From an uncultured Eubacteriales bacterium (GTDB taxonomy: Bacteria; Bacillota; Clostridia; Oscillospirales; CAG-272), in the NCBI GenBank assembly GCA_949878535.1, contig CATLAS010000032.1, positions 1-7,759 of the forward strand: a stretch of 7,759 bases of DNA. Reading direction: 5' to 3'. The position numbers were made by a program, and so were the translations under genes. Of this stretch, positions 1-5,758 are shown in pieces; the first letter of the stretch is position 1; each line of letters opens with the position of its first letter. The notes under the pieces are model-generated. The model made no database searches. It was not told where the DNA came from and saw nothing but the letters and a program-made list of their open reading frames with translations.

Positions 1-45
1 ATCACTTCGCTTGGCGACAGCCCCCTTTGCACAAGGGGGTATTTA
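1..45. repeat. Two-hairpin palindromic repeat, right-arm orientation (cut by window edge)
   Basis: A small hairpin (TCGC, loop TTG, GCGA; 7-17) is followed by a larger one (CCCCCTT, loop TGCAC, AAGGGGG; 21-39). The order and the TTTGCACAAGGGG core match the right-arm copies at 4263-4350, so this belongs to the same repeat family. It lies downstream of the lipoprotein gene that ends at 156. The left part is outside the window. Confidence 0.6.
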
Positions 46-66
46 ATAGTTATATACTAACGAGAT

Positions 67-150
67 ATGCCCCAAGAGTTCGCTCTGCGAACTTTCACAC
101 AAGAGAACCTTTACTACGCGACAACTCCCTTTACCGAGGCGAACTTCACC
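67..150. repeat. Two degenerate copies of the two-hairpin repeat
   Basis: The first copy has a perfect small hairpin, AGTTCGC, loop TCT, GCGAACT (77-93), followed by a decayed large hairpin around TTTCACACAAGAGAACC. The ATGCCCCAAGAGTTCG at 67-82 closely matches ATGCCCCAGAGGTTCG at 4418-4433, which ties this cluster to the array at 3901-4507. A second, more decayed copy has CTCCCTTTAC at about 125-134 and CACCTTTATTT at about 147-157. Nothing here codes for protein. The hairpins might contribute to 3'-end formation for the lipoprotein mRNA, but there is no U-run typical of an intrinsic terminator. Confidence 0.5.
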
Positions 151-155
151 TTTAT

Positions 156-968
156 TTACTTACTGCCCATCTTCGACAGCATCAAATCTCCGCTTACCGT
201 ATCAAAGCTAAATTTGGCAGATCCTGCTCCCACTTTGTATACATCATTTTCATATGTCTCGCCTTCAAAATCACTGATCATCCTGCCCGATACAGAATCA
301 TATTCACATGCAAACGAACTGTCCCCCGGCAAGGTGATTTGAAAAGCACCAGATACGCTGTTTCCCTCAAAGGAAACAGGACATTCCGTGCATATCGCTG
401 TAAGTGTGCCGCTAACCGCATCTGTTTCTATCTCTTGAAAAGTACCGGACAGCGCAATATCCCCCGATGTGGTATCAATAGATGCCTGCTTTGCCGCACC
501 GTCTATGGTTATCCCGCCAGATACTGTGTCAATGCTCAATTTTTCTGTCTGGATATCCTGCACAAACACTGCTGCAGATACAGTATCTACAGATATTTCC
601 GCAATTTTATCTGCATACGCTTCCGGCACCAGCACTTCTAAATCCTTCGGTTCCGGCTTGGACAGACGGAAACCATAGCTTTTACAAAACCGTATTTTCA
701 GAGTGTCCCCGTCCAGATAGTGATGCAAAAGATTTTCTTCGCTGGGATACGGACTGTTATCAGAAAACTGCAGCATCTCCCCATCATAAACCTTCACGGT
801 CACATTGCCGCTGATCCAGTCTATATCAATAGCATCCACCGTTTCCAAATCCACTTCGCCGTTTCCCGCCGTATACAACTGAGCATCGTCATATTCATAT
901 TCCATGCTGCAGCTTACCAGTCCTAAACACAGCAAACAAACTGTAAATAAACAAACGACTTTTTTCAT
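156..968 (-). CDS. DUF4097-family cell-surface lipoprotein with D-T-V-S-G repeat ladder
   Basis: This 270-residue protein begins with a lipoprotein signal: MKKVV, a hydrophobic stretch at residues 5-18, and a lipobox LVSC with the lipidated cysteine at 20. The mature protein should be anchored to the outer face of the membrane. From about residue 126 to the end it has a ladder of short units, each a beta strand ending in a turn of the type [I/V/F]-D-[T/S/A]-V-S-G: near 128, 147, 165, 183, 204, 225 and 257. They are mostly 18-21 residues apart. This matches the DUF4097 / putative-adhesin beta-helix family; its biochemical role is not known. The start is firm: AGGAGG (975-980) lies 6 nt upstream of the ATG. 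It is divergent from trpS and has no partner gene in the window, whereas DUF4097 genes often sit near PspC-like or PadR-type regulators. Confidence 0.85.
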   Translation of the reverse strand: MKKVVCLFTVCLLCLGLVSCSMEYEYDDAQLYTAGNGEVDLETVDAIDIDWISGNVTVKVYDGEMLQFSDNSPYPSEENLLHHYLDGDTLKIRFCKSYGFRLSKPEPKDLEVLVPEAYADKIAEISVDTVSAAVFVQDIQTEKLSIDTVSGGITIDGAAKQASIDTTSGDIALSGTFQEIETDAVSGTLTAICTECPVSFEGNSVSGAFQITLPGDSSFACEYDSVSGRMISDFEGETYENDVYKVGAGSAKFSFDTVSGDLMLSKMGSK

Positions 969-974
969 AGGGCT

Positions 975-980
975 CCTCCT
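975..980 (-). promoter_or_regulatory. Ribosome binding site of the DUF4097 lipoprotein gene
   Basis: A full AGGAGG on the minus strand, 6 nt before the ATG at 968. It fixes the start and so supports the lipoprotein signal peptide. Confidence 0.85.
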
Positions 981-1001
981 TAATGCTTTTCACATATTTA
1001 T

Positions 1002-1029
1002 ATAGTACCACAAATCCAGAAAAATGCAA
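1002..1029 (-). promoter_or_regulatory. Candidate sigma-A promoter for the DUF4097 lipoprotein gene
   Basis: On the minus strand, TTGCAT (1024-1029) is followed after 16 nt by TACTAT (1002-1007), next to an A/T-rich TATATAAAT. The -35 is good and the -10 matches 4 of 6 consensus bases. The position is sensible, about 34 nt before the start codon. Confidence 0.4.
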
Positions 1030-1036
1030 CTAAAGA

Positions 1037-1065
1037 TTGACTTTATCCGGAATCAGATATATAAT
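1037..1065 (+). promoter_or_regulatory. Strong sigma-A promoter for trpS
   Basis: TTGACT (1037-1042), a 17-nt spacer, then a perfect TATAAT (1060-1065). Transcription would start near 1072, giving a leader of about 54 nt. That is too short for a T-box, and I see no run of Trp codons in the leader. Confidence 0.8.
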
Positions 1066-1069
1066 TAAA

Positions 1070-1092
1070 TAAGTATGTTTTAGAAATACTTA
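1070..1092 (+). promoter_or_regulatory. Inverted repeat at the predicted trpS transcription start
   Basis: TAAGTAT (1070-1076) and ATACTTA (1086-1092) are perfect 7-bp inverted repeats separated by 9 nt. They sit at the predicted 5' end of the trpS message. This could be a 5' stabilising stem-loop or a repressor operator. It is A/T-rich and weak, and chance is possible. Confidence 0.35.
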
Positions 1093-1125
1093 CATTGGTT
1101 CTATATTAGGAATGGAGCATATATC

Positions 1126-2136
1126 ATGTATCAGGATAAAAAAGTGGTGTTTTCCGGTGTGCAGCCTTCCGGTGTGCTAACGCTTGGAAATTATCTCGGT
1201 GCAATCCGAAACTTTCCCAAATTTTCTGAAGAATATCGGTGCTACTACTGTGTGGTAGACGAGCACGCCATCACAGTACGGCAAAATCCTGCCGATCTGC
1301 GGCGCCGTACCTATGAGACCCTCGCACTGTATATCGCCTGCGGCCTGGATCCAGAAAAAAATGTTATATATGTGCAAAGTCACGTGTCCGCTCATGCAGA
1401 GCTTGGTTGGATTCTGGATTGCTATACCATGTTCGGCGAATTGTCCAGAATGACGCAGTTTAAAGATAAAAGCAAGAAGAATGCCGACAATGTAAACGCA
1501 GGACTGTTTACCTATCCTACATTGATGGCAGCAGATATACTTTTGTATCAGACAGAGCTTGTCCCTGTTGGGGATGACCAGAAACAGCATCTGGAAATCA
1601 CCCGGGATATTGCCGGACGGTTCAACAGCATTTACGGAGATGTATTTGTAATTCCCGAACCATTCATCAGTAAGACCCCCGCCGCCCGTATTATGAGTTT
1701 GGCTGAACCCACCAAAAAAATGAGTAAATCCGATGAAAATGAAAACGCCACTGTGCGCATTCTGGACCCCAAAGACGTTATCATTCGCAAGTTCAAGCGT
1801 GCGGTTACGGATTCTGATACGGTTGTTCGTGCAGCAGAAGGAAAAGATGGCATCATCAATCTGATGTCCATTTATAGTGCGCTGACCGGCAAAACATTCC
1901 CGGAAATTGAACAGGAATTTGCAGGCAAGGGTTACGGCGATTTTAAGCTTGCCGTAGGAGAAACCTGCGCAGATGTTTTGGCTCCGGTTCAGGCAGAATA
2001 CGCACGGCTGATTGCTGATAAAAAGTATCTGGAAGAAGTTATGGCAAACGGCGCCCGCGAAGCAGCAAAAGCTGCTATGAAAACCTTATCAAAAGTTCGC
2101 AGAAAAGTTGGATTTACTGATCTGCCCCGATACTGA
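1126..2136 (+). CDS. trpS: Tryptophanyl-tRNA synthetase
   Basis: This cytoplasmic class I aminoacyl-tRNA synthetase charges tRNA-Trp with tryptophan using ATP. Its 336 residues match the usual bacterial TrpRS length. The N-terminus carries FSGVQPSG (9-16) and the HIGH-type signature as TLGN (19-22). The pocket region includes MAADILLY (134-141) and PVGDDQKQHLEITRDIA (147-163), where TrpRS contacts substrate. The second ATP signature is a canonical KMSKS at 198-202. The C-terminal helical domain, to about 336, appears complete. The start is supported by GGAG (1114-1117), 8 nt before the ATG, and by the perfect promoter at 1037-1065. No trp biosynthesis genes are nearby. The next gene follows after a single base, so the two are probably co-transcribed. 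Confidence 0.97.
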   Translation: MYQDKKVVFSGVQPSGVLTLGNYLGAIRNFPKFSEEYRCYYCVVDEHAITVRQNPADLRRRTYETLALYIACGLDPEKNVIYVQSHVSAHAELGWILDCYTMFGELSRMTQFKDKSKKNADNVNAGLFTYPTLMAADILLYQTELVPVGDDQKQHLEITRDIAGRFNSIYGDVFVIPEPFISKTPAARIMSLAEPTKKMSKSDENENATVRILDPKDVIIRKFKRAVTDSDTVVRAAEGKDGIINLMSIYSALTGKTFPEIEQEFAGKGYGDFKLAVGETCADVLAPVQAEYARLIADKKYLEEVMANGAREAAKAAMKTLSKVRRKVGFTDLPRY

Positions 2137-2137
2137 T

Positions 2138-2401
2138 ATGGAAAAAACGATTATTGGCGTTGTTGACCGGGTTGAAGAAGGAATAGTTGTATGCTTTCCA
2201 GATGACGGAAGCGAAAAAATCACTTTTCCTGTCGCTTCCTTTGGAACAATCCGGGAGGGAGATGCTTTGGCGCTTACAGTAATAATGCAGGATGGTAAGC
2301 AAACGGTTATCAGTGTGCGTCCAGCAACCGACACAGAGCATATAGACCGCAAGCAGGAAAATGCGCTGCGTTTGCGCCGCTTGTTTGATAAGAATAGGTA
2401 A
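2138..2401 (+). CDS. DUF3006-family small protein
   Basis: This 87-residue protein has no signal peptide or membrane segment. It begins GVVDRVEEGIVVCFPDDG (7-24), the hallmark of DUF3006: a V-x-D-R-x-E-x-x-x-A/V-V opening, an acidic DDG turn, then a short strand leading to EGD (40-42). A basic-acidic tail, HIDRKQENALRLRRLFDK (68-85), matches the family's charged C-terminal helix. Function is unknown; these small beta-rich proteins are common in Firmicutes. I chose the ATG at 2138 because the family starts just before the VDR motif; an upstream in-frame ATG at 2108 would overlap trpS. It begins one base after the trpS stop without a clear Shine-Dalgarno, which points to translational coupling with trpS. 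Confidence 0.75.
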   Translation: MEKTIIGVVDRVEEGIVVCFPDDGSEKITFPVASFGTIREGDALALTVIMQDGKQTVISVRPATDTEHIDRKQENALRLRRLFDKNR

Positions 2402-2482
2402 ATATAATTAATATATTCTGACATGCCCGGATTTGAAACCTGGTGAACTGAATAACGATTTGTATAGCCAAAATGGATGAAT

Positions 2483-2486
2483 GGAG
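2483..2486 (+). promoter_or_regulatory. Ribosome binding site deciding the sorE-like start
   Basis: GGAG lies 6 nt before the ATG at 2493. The in-frame ATG at 2481 overlaps this site and has no comparable site of its own, so 2493 is the better start. Confidence 0.7.
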
Positions 2487-2492
2487 ATTAAA

Positions 2493-3770
2493 ATGAAAAC
2501 AAAAGCAGTTAGATTATACGGAGTAAACGATATCCGCACAGAAGAATTTGAACTTCCGCCGTTACAGGATGATCAGATTTTAGCAAGAGTGATTTCGGAC
2601 AGTATTTGCATGTCCTCCCATAAAGCCGCATTGCAGGGAGCTGCGCATAAGCGTGTACCGGACGATGTAGCTGATTCTCCCATTATTCTGGGACATGAAT
2701 TCTGTGGTGAGCTGATTGAAGTTGGTAAGAAGTGGCAGGACAAATTTAAAGCGGGAGACCGTTTTGCAATTCAGCCTGCAATTAATTATAAAGGCTCCCT
2801 TGCTGCTCCTGGGTATTCCTACCATGATATTGGCGGCGGCGCTACATATGTAATTATCCCAAATGAGGTAATGGAATGCGACTGTCTGCTGCCATATCAG
2901 GGCGAAGCTTTTTACTGGGGCAGTTTGGCTGAACCGATGAGTTGTATTGTTGGCGCTTTCCATGCAAATTATCACACAACTCCGGGCAAATACGAGCACC
3001 GTATGGGCACCATTGAAGGCGGTGCTATGGCAATCCTTGCCGGCGCAGGTCCTATGGGACTGGGTGCTGTAGATTACGCGATTCACGGCGGCCGCGCACC
3101 TTCCCTGTTGATCGTTACTGATATTGACGATGAACGTCTTACCCGCGCAGCCTCTTTGATTACGCCGGAAGAAGCGAAAAAGCACGGTGTTGATCTGCGA
3201 TATATCAATACTGCCGGAATGGATGATCCTGCAAAATATATGCGGGAACTTACCGGCAAAGACGGATTTGACGATGTATTTGTGTTTGCACCGGTTGCGC
3301 CCGTAGTTGAAATGGCAGACGCCATTTTGGGCAGAGACGGATGTCTTAATTTCTTCGCAGGCCCCACCAATCCAGAATTCTCCGCCAAGTTTAATTTTTA
3401 TAATGTACATTATGCAGCCACACACATTGTAGGTACTTCCGGCGGCAACAATGCGGATTTGATTGAGTCTATTCGCTTAATGGAACAGCAAAAAGTGAAT
3501 CCCTCCTGCATGATTACCCACATTGGCGGTTTGAATGCGGACGCACAAACTACAATTGACCTGCCAAATATTCCCGGCGGCAAGAAGCTGATATACACGC
3601 ACGTAACGCTGCCGCTGACTGCGATTGCAGACTTCCGTGCTGAAGCAGAAAAGGATAGTACTCATGCAGCGCTTTTTGCTGACTTGGCAGACATTTGTGA
3701 AGCAAATAACAACTTGTGGTGCCCAGAAGCTGAAAAGCGCCTGCTCAGGGATATAGATTTTACACTGTAA
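2493..3770 (+). CDS. sorE: Zinc-type medium-chain dehydrogenase, L-sorbose-1-phosphate reductase (SorE) family
   Basis: This is a 425-residue member of the zinc-dependent medium-chain dehydrogenases. It resembles SorE, which reduces L-sorbose-1-phosphate to glucitol-6-phosphate with NAD(P)H. SorE-like signatures include FELP (19-22), VISDSICMSSHKAA (33-46) with Cys39 as likely zinc ligand, HKRVPDD (52-58), GHE (67-69) and LAEPMSC (145-151). The cofactor fold has GAGPMGLG (184-191) and an acidic Asp210 at the end of the second strand, favouring NAD. GCLNFFAGP (283-291), GTSGG (314-318) and IPGGKKLIY (360-368) are also SorE-like. The four-cysteine structural zinc loop of classical alcohol dehydrogenases is absent. 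No sorbose PTS or regulator is adjacent, so the true substrate may be another sugar phosphate or polyol. The gap of about 90 nt after the DUF3006 gene shows no convincing promoter or terminator, so read-through is possible. Confidence 0.8.
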   Translation: MKTKAVRLYGVNDIRTEEFELPPLQDDQILARVISDSICMSSHKAALQGAAHKRVPDDVADSPIILGHEFCGELIEVGKKWQDKFKAGDRFAIQPAINYKGSLAAPGYSYHDIGGGATYVIIPNEVMECDCLLPYQGEAFYWGSLAEPMSCIVGAFHANYHTTPGKYEHRMGTIEGGAMAILAGAGPMGLGAVDYAIHGGRAPSLLIVTDIDDERLTRAASLITPEEAKKHGVDLRYINTAGMDDPAKYMRELTGKDGFDDVFVFAPVAPVVEMADAILGRDGCLNFFAGPTNPEFSAKFNFYNVHYAATHIVGTSGGNNADLIESIRLMEQQKVNPSCMITHIGGLNADAQTTIDLPNIPGGKKLIYTHVTLPLTAIADFRAEAEKDSTHAALFADLADICEANNNLWCPEAEKRLLRDIDFTL

Positions 3771-3783
3771 GTGAATATAACTT

Positions 3784-3813
3784 AGCCCGTAGATTAAAAT
3801 CTACGGGCTTTTT
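3784..3813 (+). terminator. Rho-independent terminator after the sorE-like gene
   Basis: A perfect 12-bp inverted repeat, AGCCCGTAGATT (3784-3795) and AATCTACGGGCT (3798-3809), runs into TTTTT (3809-3813). It lies 13 nt after the stop at 3770. The A/T pairs at the tip would open to form the loop. This separates the gene from the repeat array that follows. Confidence 0.9.
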
Positions 3814-3900
3814 AACGTACATCTGTTTAGCAAATCCTTCTAAAGAAATTTACTGGCAAGCAATCTATTGTAATGATAAACTCCATGTGCAACATCTTAA

Positions 3901-4148
3901 AGTCTCTCTCAGTAAAAGGATGTGGCACGCCACAATCCTCACCAATCTTTATAAGCCTCCCATGTGAGGGTCCGTTTCGCGGCTCCATAGGGAGGTGACA
4001 CGCCACAGGCTACAACGGAATTCCAAGCCTCCCTTGTGTAAAGGGAGGCAACATGCCGCAGGCTTTCACAATTCCTAGCCCCCCCCCTTGTGAGAATCCA
4101 CTTTACGGATCAATAGGGAGCTGGCATACCACAGGCTACCACAAATTC
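3901..4148. repeat. Left-arm tandem copies of the two-hairpin repeat
   Basis: Four successive units share a large CTCCC...GGGAG hairpin, then a short variable hairpin, then a tail like CAGGCTACCACAAATTC. Unit 1 (3901-3952) is decayed but keeps a perfect TGTGGC/GCCACA stem (3921-3934). Unit 2 (3953-4024) and unit 4 (4077-4148) carry an extra segment of about 20 bp in the large hairpin loop and match each other at a period of 123 bp. Unit 3 (4025-4076) is short, with CTCCCTTGTGTAAAGGGAG and a GGCA/TGCC small stem. The region also has a run of nine C (4079-4087). No coding potential is credible. Confidence 0.6.
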
Positions 4149-4300
4149 AAAGCCTCCCTTGTGTAAAGGGAGGTGGGTTTTGCGCAGCAAAACTCGGAGG
4201 GATTGTTTATATAATACCGTCGGTTTATTGATTACCCAAACTGACAGCAGTACAATCCCTCACCCGCTACGCGGGAGCTCCCTTTACACAAGGGAGCCTT
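4149..4300. repeat. MITE-like inverted-repeat element forming the core of the array
   Basis: The two ends are near-perfect inverted copies. CTCCCTTGTGTAAAGGGAG (4154-4172) is the exact reverse complement of 4278-4296, and GAGGGATTGT (4197-4206) is the exact reverse complement of ACAATCCCTC (4252-4261). Each arm also has its own inner hairpin: GTTTTGC/GCAAAAC (4177-4193) on the left and CCCGC/GCGGG (4263-4275) on the right. Those stems pair internally although their sequences are unrelated. The central 45 nt (4207-4251) encode nothing. There is no transposase, so this would be a non-autonomous element or a REP/BIME-like repeat. I cannot name the family. Confidence 0.6.
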
Positions 4301-4395
4301 TTTATTGGATTGGAGCTATGCGGTATACCACCTTTGCACAGGGGGTCTTTTTATTGGATTGGAGCTATACGATATGCCACCTTCACAAGGGATCT
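4298..4395. repeat. 49-bp direct duplication of right-arm repeat units
   Basis: A unit beginning CTTTTTATTGGATTGG at 4298 recurs at 4347, exactly 49 bp later. The first 22 bases are identical, and there are about 3 mismatches over the first 36. Each unit ends in a degenerate right-arm hairpin (CCTTTGCACAGGGGG and CCTTCACAAGGG). The first copy has a perfect palindrome, GGTATACC (4322-4329), in the small-hairpin position. Confidence 0.7.
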
Positions 4396-4507
4396 TTGTT
4401 TTTTATGTGCGCGCGACATGCCCCAGAGGTTCGTAAAACATCATCCCTCACAAGGGGCTTTTGTTTTGCCATGTGGCAGTTTCCTTTAACTGGGCGGTCT
4501 CCCAGCC
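4396..4507. repeat. Outer degenerate right-arm repeat copies
   Basis: The first copy has ATGCCCCAGAGGTTCG (4418-4433) and a decayed large hairpin CCCT/AGGG (4445-4456). The second has a small hairpin TGCC/GGCA (4467-4478), then TTTCCTTTAACTGGG and a 5-bp stem CTGGG/CCCAG (4490-4505). From 4508 to 4643 I see nothing recognisable. Confidence 0.45.
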
Positions 4508-4643
4508 TTAAGCCCAACTAAATATCCCCTATGCAAAAGAAGCAGTACACATGCAAAATCTCTCATAATTCGACGCAAAGTTTTTCACTCTATCTTATAA
4601 AGGCTACGCGCAAAGCTAATTGCCTGAAACTTACATTACCATG

Positions 4644-4674
4644 AAAAAAGCGCCGACACAAGTCGACGCTTTTT
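4644..4674 (-). terminator. Rho-independent terminator of the ABC transporter operon
   Basis: On the minus strand, AAAAAGCGTCGAC and GTCGGCGCTTTTTT form a long stem with a 4-nt loop (4658-4661) and a U-run. It lies about 10 nt past the permease stop at 4685. The one non-Watson-Crick position (4653/4666) is a G-U pair in minus-strand RNA but a C-A mismatch in plus-strand RNA, so it is tuned to this operon. Confidence 0.85.
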
Positions 4675-4684
4675 ATAATTTTGA

Positions 4685-5740
4685 TTAACCTGTAATACCA
4701 GAACGCTCGATACCTTGAATAATGTATTTCTGTGCGAATACATAAATCAAGAGGAGCGGCAGTAGAATCAAAATTCCACAGGTATTAGTTATTGCCGAGT
4801 TGTACATATTTGCCGCAGCAGATGTGATGTTGAGGGATGTAGGAACTGCCACAATATCGGGCATCAGCGTAGGTCCGGAAGTAGTGTAGAACAAATCTGT
4901 GTAGAAATTGTCTGTCCACTGCCAGGAGAATGCAAACATAAACACGGTAATCATCATAGGTATGGACAACGGCAGAATGATCTGAATAAAAGTACGGAAT
5001 ACGCCTGCACCGTCCACATATGCGGATTCCTCTAATTCATCCGGCACACCTTTGAAGAACTGACGCATCAGGAAGATATACAAACCATTCTTGAAAGCCA
5101 GTGCTGTTGCGGACATAATCCACAGAGGCCAGTATGTATTGAGAAGGTTCAGCGAAGGATTTTCCAGAAGCCGCAGCCAGTCTACTACACCGCCGCCCAA
5201 CAGATTCAGAATTCCCAATATATCAAAATACCGGAATTCCATAAACATGGACAGCTGCAAAGTAGAGTGCGGCACAATCATCGTAAAGACGACCAGAAGG
5301 AACAGCAAGTTATTGAATTTAAATTTGAACTTAGCAAATCCGTAACCAACCAGACAACATACAAAAGTCTGAATCAGGGCACAAGATCCTGCAAGCACAA
5401 AGGTATTCAACAATGCTGACAGATATCCGTTTTCCATAATAATGGCTTTGTAAATATCCAGAGTGGGATATTTCGGAATCAGACGCACCGTTACATCTAC
5501 AAAGTCCTCGGGACTCATAAAGGAAGATGCGATTTTGGAATAGAACGGGAACAAAATAACATAACACACGCCAAGGAGCAGCAGAAACCGGAACAGATAC
5601 CATACTACTCGCTTAAGGAAATACAGGGACAGATACTTAGATCTGAGCCGTTCGAGAAGAGGTGTGCGGTCAAACTCGACGCGGATTTTATTTTTGCTCT
5701 CTCTTTTAACTTTGGGAGCATTCGGAACCTGGTTTGTCAT
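4685..5740 (-). CDS. Carbohydrate ABC transporter permease, MalG type
   Basis: This inner-membrane subunit of a binding-protein-dependent sugar importer has 351 residues from the chosen start. A basic, cytoplasmic N-terminus (1-45) leads to hydrophobic segments near 46-68, 106-132, 143-160, 203-226, 257-275 and 317-338. The EAA loop that docks the ATPase is clear: ELEESAYVDGAGVFRTF (235-251), followed by LPLSIP (256-261). The C-terminus ends YIIQGIERSGITG, typical of MalG-like permeases. An in-frame GTG at 5746 lies only 3 nt from the AGGAGG; the ATG at 5740 has a 9-nt spacing and is preferred. It follows the MalF-type gene after a gap of about 18 nt and is last in the operon. Substrate cannot be read from the sequence, but the partner DUF5696 gene suggests an oligosaccharide. 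Confidence 0.92.
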   Translation of the reverse strand: MTNQVPNAPKVKRESKNKIRVEFDRTPLLERLRSKYLSLYFLKRVVWYLFRFLLLLGVCYVILFPFYSKIASSFMSPEDFVDVTVRLIPKYPTLDIYKAIIMENGYLSALLNTFVLAGSCALIQTFVCCLVGYGFAKFKFKFNNLLFLLVVFTMIVPHSTLQLSMFMEFRYFDILGILNLLGGGVVDWLRLLENPSLNLLNTYWPLWIMSATALAFKNGLYIFLMRQFFKGVPDELEESAYVDGAGVFRTFIQIILPLSIPMMITVFMFAFSWQWTDNFYTDLFYTTSGPTLMPDIVAVPTSLNITSAAANMYNSAITNTCGILILLPLLLIYVFAQKYIIQGIERSGITG

Positions 5741-5749
5741 TTGCACAAT

Positions 5750-5755
5750 CCTCCT
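5750..5755 (-). promoter_or_regulatory. Ribosome binding site deciding the MalG-type start
   Basis: AGGAGG on the minus strand. It is 9 nt from the ATG at 5740 and 3 nt from the GTG at 5746, so the ATG is the likely start. Confidence 0.75.
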
Positions 5756-5758
5756 TTC

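Noticed and set aside
27..641. Open frame of 204 codons on the plus strand opposite the lipoprotein gene
   Set aside because: It is the shadow of the DUF4097 gene, starts in the repeat cluster without a ribosome binding site, and encodes a Cys/Arg/Tyr-rich sequence unlike a real protein.
1066..1125. T-box riboswitch or Trp-codon attenuator before trpS
   Set aside because: The leader is only about 54 nt, with no specifier or antiterminator motif, no terminator and no Trp codon run.
2402..2480. Promoter or terminator between the DUF3006 gene and the sorE-like gene
   Set aside because: TTGAAA at 2433-2438 has no -10 box at a proper distance, and no hairpin with a U-run is present.
2580..3425. 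Open frame of 281 codons on the minus strand inside the sorE-like gene
   Set aside because: It is antisense to a clear dehydrogenase, has an unlikely composition and no ribosome binding site.
4079..4087. Run of nine C as a phase-variable tract
   Set aside because: It is outside any gene or promoter and lies in decaying repeat sequence, so slippage would have no visible target.
3901..4507. CRISPR array
   Set aside because: Units are inverted about a centre, vary in length and keep similar sequence in the supposed spacers. There are no regular direct repeats with unique spacers and no cas genes.
4159..4521. Open frame of 120 codons on the plus strand in the repeat array
   Set aside because: It runs through hairpin repeats and tandem duplications, has low-complexity repeated peptides, no ribosome binding site and no recognisable domain.
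5741..5746. GTG start of the MalG-type permease at 5746
   Set aside because: It is only 3 nt from AGGAGG, whereas the in-frame ATG at 5740 has a normal 9-nt spacing.
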